DNA from: Rubrolithibacter sp043763625
GTDB taxonomy: Bacteria > Bacteroidota > Bacteroidia > Sphingobacteriales > Sphingobacteriaceae
Assembly: GCA_043763625.1 (NCBI GenBank)
Contig: JAYULL010000188.1
Coordinates: 14,223 to 78,222, forward strand
Direction: 5' to 3'
Length of the DNA: 64,000 bases
Both the position numbers and the translations under genes were made by a program. This document shows positions 42,951 to 50,882 of the stretch, in pieces. Positions within the stretch are counted from its first letter, which is position 1, and each line of letters begins with the position of its first letter. The notes under the pieces were generated by a model. It searched no databases. It was not told the DNA's origin and was given only the letters and a program-made list of their open reading frames with translations.

Positions 42951-43772
42951 TTAAATATCAGCACTTTTTACTTTTCTTTCTACTACTTTAAACTTAGTTT
43001 CGTGATAAACAACCGAGTAAGGTGGAACACTCTTAGTAAGCCATACGTTTCCGCCCACAATACTGTCGTGCCCTATAACTGTATTTCCTCCTAAAATTGT
43101 TGCTCCGGAATAAATAATCACATTATCCTGAACAGTTGGATGTCTTTTTAACGAAGCCATATCTTTTTCTACACTTAAGGCCCCAAGAGTAACACCCTGA
43201 TACAATTTTACATTATTCCCGATGAGGGTAGTTTCTCCGATTACTATTCCGGTACCGTGATCAATATAGAGATACTCACCTATTTGAGCGCCGGGGTGTA
43301 TATCAATGCCTGTACGCGAATGGGCGTACTCGGTAAGAATTCGCGGTATAAGCGGGATGTCTAATTTAAAAAGAACGTGAGCTATGCGGTAAAACGAAAT
43401 TGCGTAAATTCCCGGATAGGCTCTTACAACCTCATATGTGCTTTTTGCAGCCGGATCACCGGCAACTATTGCTTGAATATCTGTATTAAGAACACGATAA
43501 AGCTCAGGAAGATCTGCAAAAAAAGTTGCTGCACGAACATTATTATCACAATTTTCGCATTCCTTGGTAGCATCCATCAGGTGAATGAGATCTTTTTCAA
43601 GCTTGCCAAACTCGACTTCTATTTGTTCAGCAGAAGAAATGAAACGATTAGAGTGTTCTGGGAACAATAAGCAAATAATATTGAGTGCCCATTCGGCAAT
43701 TTCCCTATTTGGGGGCACGGACCCGATACACTGCTGCTTATCAAAAAGGTGTTTGTAGAAGTCTTTATTCAT
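42951..43772 (-). CDS. cysE: Serine O-acetyltransferase
   Basis: The enzyme that acetylates L-serine with acetyl-CoA. It is a 273-aa protein with an N-terminal helical region and a left-handed beta-helix made of hexapeptide repeats (HPGAQIGEYLYIDHGTGIVIG in part, then NNVKLYQGVTLGAL). Catalytic His residues appear in IDIHPG and IDHGTG. It resembles the EpsC/SAT type. It starts the cysE-cysM operon, and two palindromes lie at its translation start. Confidence 0.92.
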   Translation of the reverse strand: MNKDFYKHLFDKQQCIGSVPPNREIAEWALNIICLLFPEHSNRFISSAEQIEVEFGKLEKDLIHLMDATKECENCDNNVRAATFFADLPELYRVLNTDIQAIVAGDPAAKSTYEVVRAYPGIYAISFYRIAHVLFKLDIPLIPRILTEYAHSRTGIDIHPGAQIGEYLYIDHGTGIVIGETTLIGNNVKLYQGVTLGALSVEKDMASLKRHPTVQDNVIIYSGATILGGNTVIGHDSIVGGNVWLTKSVPPYSVVYHETKFKVVERKVKSADI

Positions 43773-43798
43773 TTCGCGAAAATGCCCTTTTCGAAAAG
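43772..43798. promoter_or_regulatory. Two palindromes at the cysE start
   Basis: TTTCGCGAAA (43772-43781, touching the start codon) and CTTTTCGAAAAG (43787-43798) are perfect inverted repeats within 27 bases. They may be operator sites or fold in the mRNA over the ribosome-binding region. No known binding factor can be named. Confidence 0.4.
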
Positions 43799-43935
43799 AA
43801 CATTTGATTTAATTACAATTTTAGCAAAAAGAATTTGCGTGGCGTTACACATTTATTTTCGTGCATTATTATTTACTTACGGCTGACCTCTGCTCGCGGG
43901 AGCAAAATACCCGGAAATCATTCTTCTAAAAATAT

Positions 43936-43943
43936 TACTTTTG
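43936..43943 (+). promoter_or_regulatory. -7 element of prfC
   Basis: TACTTTTG fits TAnnTTTG and lies 88 bases before the ATG of prfC, giving a leader of about 80 bases. No strong -33 motif accompanies it. Confidence 0.4.
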
Positions 43944-44031
43944 CGTTCTGATGTTCTACAAACCTGCGTATTTATTTAAGTTGCTTTTCTTATAAGCAAA
44001 ATACGTCCCTTTCCTTTAATTCCATTATAAC

Positions 44032-45621
44032 ATGCAACATCCCGAAATAGAAAAAAGAAAAACCTTTGCTATTATAAGTCACCCCGATGCCGGAAAAACT
44101 ACTTTAACCGAAAAGTTTTTGTTGTTTGGAGGTGCGATAAATACGGCAGGTGCCGTAAAACGCAATAAAGCGAATCAAAACACTACTTCCGATTTTATGG
44201 AAATTGAAAAGCAGAGAGGGATTTCGGTAGCAACTTCTGTAATGGGTTTTGAATATAAAAACAAAAGAATAAATATTCTTGATACGCCCGGACACAAGGA
44301 TTTTGCAGAAGACACATATCGTACTTTATCCGCTGTTGACAGCGTCATTTTAGTGGTCGACAGTGTAAAAGGCGTTGAAGAGCAAACTGAAAAGCTTATG
44401 GAAGTTTGCAGAATGCGAAATACCCCGGTTATTGTTTTTATTAATAAAATGGATCGGGAAGGTAAAGATGCATTCGATTTACTTGATGATATTGAGAATA
44501 TACTCAAAATAAGTGTTTGCCCGCTTTCGTGGCCCATAGGCCAGGGACATACCTTTAAGGGCGTTTATAATATTCACGAAAACCGGCTTAATCTTTTTGT
44601 ATCGGACAAATCTAAAGTCACAGAGCCGGTTATTCAGGTATCGAGCTTAGAAGATAAATTGCTCACCGAGTTTTTGCCGGAAAAGCATCTTACTAAATTG
44701 AAAGACGATTTAGAACTGGTAGAGGGTATTTACGGCAAGTTGGACAAGGAAATGTATAACGAAGGATTGTTGGCGCCCGTCTTTTTCGGCAGTGCAATTA
44801 ACAATTTCGGTATACGAGAGCTTTTAGATACGTTTATAAATATTGCGCCAAGTCCGAGAAGTCGAGAAGCTGTAGAGCGTGAGATTGCCGCAAATGAAAA
44901 AAATCTAACAGGTTTCATTTTTAAAATTCACGCCAACTTAGACCCTAATCACCGCGATCGCATTGCCTTTTTACGCATATGTTCCGGCAAATTTGAGCGA
45001 AATACCTTTTACTACCATACTCGATTAAGAAAAAAGTTAAAATTTTCAAACCCGATGGATTTTCTGGCAAATGAAAAAAGCTTGGTAGAAGAAGCATGGC
45101 CCGGAGATGTTGTAGGCTTGCATGATACCGGAAACTTTAAAATCGGCGACACGCTGACAGAGGGCGAACAACTTCAATTTAAAGGCATTCCAAGCTTTTC
45201 TCCTGAGATATTTAAGGAAGTTGAAAATCGCGACCCACTAAAAACCAAACAGCTCGAAAAAGGAATTCAGCAGTTAACTGAAGAGGGCGTTGCTCAATTA
45301 TTTGTTCAACAACCCGGAAACCGGAAAATTATTGGGACAGTCGGAGAACTACAATTTGAGGTTATCAGTTTTCGGTTGGAAAACGAGTACGGAGCAAAAT
45401 GTGCCTTTCGCCTTTTAACCTTTAAAAAATCAAGTTGGATAACATCAACCGATAAAAAAGCTTTACAGGAGATTATTCAGCGCAGAGCTTCGAATATGGC
45501 ATATGATAAAGAAGGAAATCCTGTATTTTTGGCGGATAACGATTGGGCAATTAATCTTGCTAAAAGGGATTTCCCGGAAGTTGAGTTCCATACTACGTCG
45601 GAGTTTAATCGCAGCTCGTAA
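44032..45621 (+). CDS. prfC: Peptide chain release factor 3
   Basis: A translational GTPase of 529 aa that removes RF1/RF2 from the ribosome after termination. P-loop HPDAGKTTLTEK, switch region EIEKQRGISVATSVM, DTPGHKDFAEDTYRTL and NKMD are in place, and the C-terminal part has the RF3-specific QLFVQQPGNRK and GTVGELQFEV. The FLLFGGAINTAGAVK stretch separates it from EF-G. It stands alone, convergent with the MutS-like gene. Confidence 0.96.
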   Translation: MQHPEIEKRKTFAIISHPDAGKTTLTEKFLLFGGAINTAGAVKRNKANQNTTSDFMEIEKQRGISVATSVMGFEYKNKRINILDTPGHKDFAEDTYRTLSAVDSVILVVDSVKGVEEQTEKLMEVCRMRNTPVIVFINKMDREGKDAFDLLDDIENILKISVCPLSWPIGQGHTFKGVYNIHENRLNLFVSDKSKVTEPVIQVSSLEDKLLTEFLPEKHLTKLKDDLELVEGIYGKLDKEMYNEGLLAPVFFGSAINNFGIRELLDTFINIAPSPRSREAVEREIAANEKNLTGFIFKIHANLDPNHRDRIAFLRICSGKFERNTFYYHTRLRKKLKFSNPMDFLANEKSLVEEAWPGDVVGLHDTGNFKIGDTLTEGEQLQFKGIPSFSPEIFKEVENRDPLKTKQLEKGIQQLTEEGVAQLFVQQPGNRKIIGTVGELQFEVISFRLENEYGAKCAFRLLTFKKSSWITSTDKKALQEIIQRRASNMAYDKEGNPVFLADNDWAINLAKRDFPEVEFHTTSEFNRSS

Positions 45622-45636
45622 AAAGAATTGATGAGT

Positions 45637-46998
45637 TTATAAACCTTTTTCATTTACTCTATCCCTCGCATTTTGCTTTGCAACCAACTCCTCCAGTTTT
45701 GAAAAAATAGTTTCATTATTAAGAATATACATTCCCAACCTGTCCTCCGAAATACCGTCTTTCAGCTTATAAGAAAATACAGGTTGTTCGTTTTCAAACC
45801 GACAATTAAAGCAGTAAAAAGATATTCCGCCAACTTTTTTTAAGTCTTCAACAATCTCTGCAAAGTGGCCGGATATGATAAATTTGGATAGGTTTACCTC
45901 AGCTAAAATTGTAATTAAAGATAATGTAGCCTCAAAAGCATCTTTTAGGTTTGTACCTCTGAACAGTTCATCAAAAATCACAATCAACTCTCCTTTATCC
46001 AGTAACTTCTCTGCCGTTTTTGGTATCCGTTTAGCCTCGCTGTAGAAATGACTTAAGCCTTCCTGTATATTATCAGGCAGGTTAATGGTTGTAATTAAGC
46101 CGTTAAAAACAGTGGTTTTAAACCGGCGAGCCGGAATAGGAAAGCCGAGATGAGCAAGATATATCGAGATACCGACGGCTTTAAGAAATGAAGATTTTCC
46201 GGCCATATTAGGCCCGGTAAGAAAAATAACATTCGTGTGCCGGGCTATCTCAAAATCATTTTCTACAGGTTGAGTTATAGCAGGGTGATAAAGACCTTCA
46301 AACACCACTTCCGAAGTCTTTCCCGGCATATAATTCGGAAAGCACCAAGCTTCGGTTTTAATAAGACTTGCAAGAGCCAGATAAACATCAATTTCGCACA
46401 CCAAATCAATTATCTTTTTTACGGCACTCTTTTGATCTTTTCTAAACAGGTTGTCTAAATAATTTATATCATAAGCAGTTATAGGTTTCTTGCGGGTCAG
46501 GTTTTTGACTACAACATTGTCTTCTAATATTGTTTCGACTACCATAAACTTATCCCGCAACAGTGGAGGTATTTTTATATCGGCCATCTCCCTTATTAAC
46601 TCTCGAAGAGTAGAGATCAGTTTTATTAATTCTTTAATCCCGGAAGAGATATTGTAATAATCTTGGCTCGGGTTGATTTTATAATTGTAGTGATCATAAA
46701 CTGCATCAATAACATTATTACCAAGGCATTTTTTATTGAGGGAGATATAGTGGCTTATAACATCGAACTCGTGATAGGATATTTTAAAATCAAAGGATAG
46801 GGTATAAAAGAATTTAATAAGTTCTGTTCTTGCAGTAAGCGCTTCCACATCGTTGGTAGGCTCTTGCATCATTCGAAGCAGAAGTACTTCTCCTCCTTTT
46901 GTTTTTGTTTTATCAATGATAGAAACGAGCGATTTTCCTGTTCCGGCGTTAAACACCCCAAGGTCTCTATAGGTTTCTGCGTCTATTTCAAAATCCAT
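45637..46998 (-). CDS. Orphan MutS-family ATPase without mismatch-recognition domain
   Basis: A 453-aa protein with the clamp/lever helices and the ABC-type ATPase of MutS but without domains I and II that read mismatches. The Walker A motif is GPNMAGKSSFLKA, Walker B IVIFDELFRGTN and the downstream HFAEIVEDL carries the conserved His. Such truncated MutS relatives (MutS-like, MSH-like group) are frequent in Bacteroidota and of unclear function. I start it at the ATG at 46998 (MDFEIDAET). It is not next to mutL. Confidence 0.85.
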   Translation of the reverse strand: MDFEIDAETYRDLGVFNAGTGKSLVSIIDKTKTKGGEVLLLRMMQEPTNDVEALTARTELIKFFYTLSFDFKISYHEFDVISHYISLNKKCLGNNVIDAVYDHYNYKINPSQDYYNISSGIKELIKLISTLRELIREMADIKIPPLLRDKFMVVETILEDNVVVKNLTRKKPITAYDINYLDNLFRKDQKSAVKKIIDLVCEIDVYLALASLIKTEAWCFPNYMPGKTSEVVFEGLYHPAITQPVENDFEIARHTNVIFLTGPNMAGKSSFLKAVGISIYLAHLGFPIPARRFKTTVFNGLITTINLPDNIQEGLSHFYSEAKRIPKTAEKLLDKGELIVIFDELFRGTNLKDAFEATLSLITILAEVNLSKFIISGHFAEIVEDLKKVGGISFYCFNCRFENEQPVFSYKLKDGISEDRLGMYILNNETIFSKLEELVAKQNARDRVNEKGL

Positions 46999-47213
46999 CA
47001 ACAAGCATCAGGTATATTCCGGCGCTATTTGCGGGTAAAGACTATCAATAGCGGCAAAATTTATTAAAGAAAAGAGAAAACCGGTATGAACACAACTTTT
47101 TAACTGAATTTACCTTTTCTCTTTTACTTCTCACTACCACTCGGGCTTCTTAAATTGCTAAAGGCATATAGAACTTCCCTTTAATACAATTTCTAATCGT
47201 ATTTTGAGACCTT

Positions 47214-47780
47214 CTATTTCGAATTAAGAATTTGCATGACAACGGGTCCCAGTAAGCCGGAAGCCCGTAGAGGTGAATCGGAACCAGGGCCGTTTATTAC
47301 CCATGTTTTTCGCTTTTCTTGCGGTTGGCCGGCATCGAAGACAAGACGATTAAACCAAGTACTTGTCACTTGTACCTCAAGTATGTTCTCCCCCTTTTTC
47401 ACCGCATCATTCAAATTAATTTTATAAGGTGGCGCCAAGACATTCCCGACTTTTTTACCGTTAAGAATCACTGTTGCTGCCATATCAACATTACCCAAAT
47501 CAAGTACATATTGATTTAAACCGGTTTTTTCCTTAAGCCTAAACGTCGTTTTATATATCGCAGTTCCGGCAAATGCTTTTCCTTCCGGTGAAAGATCAAA
47601 GTCTTTCCAAGGTTTCAGTTCATTTACCTTCAAGGGAGAAGAAATTCCCCAACCTTCCGGAAAAGTTATTGTCCAGGTGCCGGTAATTGGCAGCGACGCC
47701 ACAACTTTTTCTTCCTTCATGCCTGACATTGCAGTTTTTGTATGGTCGAAAACCACAAAGCACGAGTTTGACTTTACCAA
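47214..47780 (-). pseudogene. Glycoside hydrolase family 106-like gene, C-terminal fragment
   Basis: This frame encodes the C-terminal beta-sandwich (jelly-roll) of a GH106 alpha-L-rhamnosidase-like enzyme: GTWTITFPEGWG, KAFAGTAIYKTTF, LDLGNVDMAATVILNGKKVG and VTSTWFNRLVFDAG. The open frame extends upstream without a stop through a few codons of the N-terminal piece's junction (TIVNLDLVKSNS), in a different frame from it, so it is a continuation and not a gene with its own start. It could be translated only by reinitiation. Confidence 0.8.
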
Positions 47781-47788
47781 ATCAAGAT

Positions 47789-49690
47789 TTACGATTGTAC
47801 GATCGCCTCTGCAGCTACACGTGGTTTTCCGTACATTCTTGCGGCAGACGCTGTGGGCTTGATAGGTTTAAAGTTGAGCGAACCGACAAAGTTTTTGCCC
47901 ATAGGCTGCCAGAATTCGCACATCGGAACTTCAGCAAATTTAAAATACTCCAATATATCGCCCGGGATAACATCCCCTGCCGCCGTTTCATAGCTGACTT
48001 TTAGATTGTTTTTGTGAGCCAAGGCAGACATTTCCCCGTAAAAGTTGTTAGTGTAAAGGTCATTAAGCGTTTTCCGCCAGTCGGTTAGAAAGCGAGTTGT
48101 TGTTTCATGATCCTTTACTACGTAACCTAGTAAAGCCGGCAACCACTTTTGCAAAGGATATTTAGTAACACGTTCAAATTCTTTCTCCATCCCCGGCGTC
48201 CAGCTTTGGGTATGAGCTTCCCAACTGTCAATCAACATTCCGTTTAACAAGCCTCCGGCAAAAGGCCCGCCGGCTTTTGAGAGGCGGCCGATATATCCGG
48301 CGAAATGTGCATCGGCACCTGACTTTGCAAGCTTATCGGCTTCCCAACCGGTGGCTTCCGGAGGAGCAGGACTATTCTTTTTTCCGGCGTTAACATGGCC
48401 GAACCGAATAATAGTCCAATCACCTTTTGGAGCGTTCCAAGTCAGATTTCCGCTACCTGTCATTTTATCAGTTATATCCAAAATTTGATCAGGCTTTATG
48501 AAAGCAGCTTCTGACTGCTTTGGAAGCTGTCCGTTTCGTACAATACTTCTTAATGTCCAGCCCGCCTCCGACTCCCAATTGTGTTTCCTTGCCGCAGAAA
48601 ACAACCGGAGTGAAAAGAGCTCCATGTAGTACTTATTGTTAATGGAGATACGATATTTTCTAATTCCGGCAACTTCAGAACATGCCAACGTAATAGGACG
48701 ATCATCTTGAAAGTTGGATTGTGGCATTGCCACATCTTTCAAAATATCTTTCATTGTTCCGTTGGGTAATATGGCTTGAACGCTAACTTTTACACCCGGC
48801 TCATAGCTTTGAGCGTGGTTAAACCTTTGTACACTAGAAAACTCAACACTCCGCAACATCACATCTACGGGAAATGTAACCTCTAACCAATAAGGATTAC
48901 CGGCCGCTGCCTGCGGCAATTTTACAGGTTCCCGGGCCTGCCCTGCAAAATATGGCTTCCAATCAGTTTTAATGTTGCTTGTAATAGATGCGGGTTCTAA
49001 GGGTTGTCCCGAATCACCCGAAGGCGTAGGAAAAGCAATCACGGTTACATCTTTATAATCACGCCATTCTTCAATGCTAGGTTCCGGAATAGGTATTGAT
49101 TGATTAATAATCTTCCCACCTGCTAAATCCGTACGGCTCCAAATCAGATTGCGCATTGCATTAGAAGGTTGTATCCAAGGACCGCCGGAAGTTGCCCATC
49201 CGGGCGTATTATTCATTAGAAAATTTAGGCCCAGACGCTTACATTCTTTAGCAACATGCTGAACCGCATCGTCCCAATTGGGGCTTAGGGCGGTTATTTG
49301 TGGGTTAACACCCGGCCACGCTCCACCAAACTGCCCGTGAAATAAATGAATTGCCGAAAAGCCGGCTTCTGCAATCGCCTCCAGATCCTTTGTTATTCCC
49401 TCTTTAGAAACGTTCCCCCCAATAAAATGAAACCAAGTAGCAGGCTTATAAGTTTTAGGAGGATTAAGGAATGATAGTTTATCAGTAGGGCCAAACGGAC
49501 GATTAAGCTCTGTAAGGGAAGGAAGGAAGGGAGCTCTTTCCACTTGTGCACCGGCTTCCAAAGCTAAAAAAGTAGTGAGCGCCGCCCATAATAAATTATA
49601 TACAGAATAATAAGCCTTTCTTGGTGTCTTTCGCCTAAAAGTTTCCGTCCTATTATCGTATCGCATAAAGAGCCTTCTTTTTAAGTTCAT
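47789..49690 (-). pseudogene. Glycoside hydrolase family 106-like gene, N-terminal fragment
   Basis: This frame of 633 codons holds the N-terminal two thirds of a secreted GH106 alpha-L-rhamnosidase-like enzyme, which removes rhamnose from plant or bacterial glycans. A signal-like segment (LLWAALTTFLALEAGAQ) is followed by NPPKTYKPATWFHFIGGN, AGFSAIHLFHGQFGGAW, NNTPGWATSGGPW and LIDSWEAHTQSW. The frame breaks right after GKPRVAAEA, where family members continue with about 250 further residues before the C-terminal sandwich. Those are missing and the frame shifts at the join, so the gene is inactivated by deletion. Confidence 0.8.
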
Positions 49691-50002
49691 TACTATATAA
49701 TTTCAAACCGTTGAATTTAAATAAAATTAACCTCTTCCGGTGGAATTTGCACCGAGAGCCGAAACGTTAAAAAATCCTTACGCTCAATCTCATGCTATAG
49801 AGAGAGCAATCTCTCGTCCTGATTTTACTTGTCGTTTTTTGAGTGGTAATACCGGAATCAGTTTAAACATAATTTCATAGTCCGACTTTAATCCGCTATT
49901 TCATAAATGTATTTAAAACCAAAAGGGATATTAAAAAAGGCGTGGTCAATTACTGCGGTTTCTCCCGGATAAATGTGCTATAGAAAAGTGTGAGTAGTAG
50001 AC
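49691..50002. other. Non-coding spacer, about 310 bases
   Basis: AT-rich sequence upstream of the broken glycosidase gene and downstream of the tRNA terminator. It contains a small inverted repeat (AGAGAGCAATCTCTC near 49800) but no credible frame or RNA gene. Promoter elements of the glycosidase gene are expected here but none is clear. Confidence 0.4.
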
Positions 50003-50034
50003 AAAAAAACCGCCTTAAATTAGCTCTAAGACGG
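50003..50034 (-). terminator. Rho-independent terminator of the tRNA operon
   Basis: On the minus strand CCGTCTTA pairs with TAAGGCGG (one G-T pair) and is followed by seven T residues. It lies 8 bases past the 3' end of tRNA-Leu. Confidence 0.8.
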
Positions 50035-50041
50035 CTTCGTG

Positions 50042-50127
50042 TACTCGGGGCGGGAATCGAACCCGCACTCGCTTTAAGGCGAACAGGATTTTAAGTCCTG
50101 CGTGTCTACCAGTTCCACCACCCGAGC
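50042..50127 (-). tRNA. tRNA-Leu (TAA anticodon)
   Basis: An 86-base class II tRNA with acceptor GCTCGGG/CCCGAGT (G1-T72 wobble), D arm with TGGTAGAC, anticodon stem-loop CAGGA-CTTAAAA-TCCTG (anticodon TAA), a long variable arm and T arm GCGGG-TTCGATT-CCCGC. The discriminator is A, as expected for leucine. The 3' CCA is not encoded. Confidence 0.96.
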
Positions 50128-50164
50128 AGGTGCTTCAACTTAATGAAAAGACTCTTTTAAAATT

Positions 50165-50190
50165 AAATCCCCTCTTTGGAGAAGGGATTT
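50165..50190. repeat. Hairpin between the two tRNA genes
   Basis: AAATCCC pairs with GGGATTT, extended by CTC/GAG with a two-base bulge. It could be a processing signal of the tRNA precursor or a copy of a CCCTTCTCC-type intergenic repeat common in this group. Confidence 0.4.
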
Positions 50191-50191
50191 G

Positions 50192-50264
50192 AGCGAAAGA
50201 CGAGGTTCGAACTCGCGACCTCAACCTTGGCAAGGTTGCGCTCTACCAACTGAGCTACTTTCGC
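50192..50264 (-). tRNA. tRNA-Gly (GCC anticodon)
   Basis: A 73-base tRNA with acceptor GCGAAAG/CTTTCGC, D arm GCTCAGTTGGTAGAGC, anticodon stem-loop CAACC-TTGCCAA-GGTTG (anticodon GCC) and T arm GCGAG-TTCGAAC-CTCGT. The discriminator is T, typical of glycine tRNAs. It is the promoter-proximal tRNA of the pair; CCA is not encoded. Confidence 0.96.
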
Positions 50265-50340
50265 ATTTTGGTGAGTGCAAATATAGGCAGAAATGCAACT
50301 TAGCCAAATTTTTTTGACTTTTTTTGGGCTTCTCCGTTAA

Positions 50341-50823
50341 CTATTTGGATTTCAATAAATCAGTAATCAAATCTCTTTCATATCCTTTACTAAGAGCGTA
50401 AAAGGTAAGCTTATAATTCAATTTCAACTTCTCCTTTTGACCGAGAACTGCCTCTTTTTTCACCAAAAGTTCTTTTAATGTGTTTATATATTCGTCGTCG
50501 TTTATTTGAGCTAAAGCTTTACTTATTAATTTATCGGGCACTCGTTTCAACCTCAACCCTTGTTTGATCTTGGCTCTCCCCCACTTTTTTATTCTAAATT
50601 TCCCCATAGTGTAAGCAATTGCAAAGCGTTCTTCATTCAAAAAATTATCTTGAATCAGCTGAGCAACAACCTGTTCAACTTTATCGCTAAACAAACCCAA
50701 ATCGTATAATTTAAGTCGTACTTCGTGTTGGCTGCGTTCTTGATAAGCGCAAAAGCCTTGAGCCTTAGCAACAGCTTCGTTAATACTTATTAATAGAGAT
50801 GGTTGCCTTGTTCCGTGTATCAC
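50341..50823 (-). CDS. recX: Regulatory protein RecX
   Basis: A 160-aa helical protein that caps and inhibits RecA filaments. It contains the three-helix repeats typical of RecX: AQGFCAYQERSQHEVRLKLYD-type first repeat, LIQDNFLNEERFAIAYTMGKFR and KKWGRAKIKQGLRLK. recA is not adjacent, which is common in Bacteroidota. It is divergent from murF-alr with 59 bases between them. Confidence 0.92.
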   Translation of the reverse strand: MIHGTRQPSLLISINEAVAKAQGFCAYQERSQHEVRLKLYDLGLFSDKVEQVVAQLIQDNFLNEERFAIAYTMGKFRIKKWGRAKIKQGLRLKRVPDKLISKALAQINDDEYINTLKELLVKKEAVLGQKEKLKLNYKLTFYALSKGYERDLITDLLKSK

Positions 50824-50882
50824 AATATCAAAAGTTATAAATTATTACTTAATGAAAGAAAAATAGAAGAAATTAGCACTTT

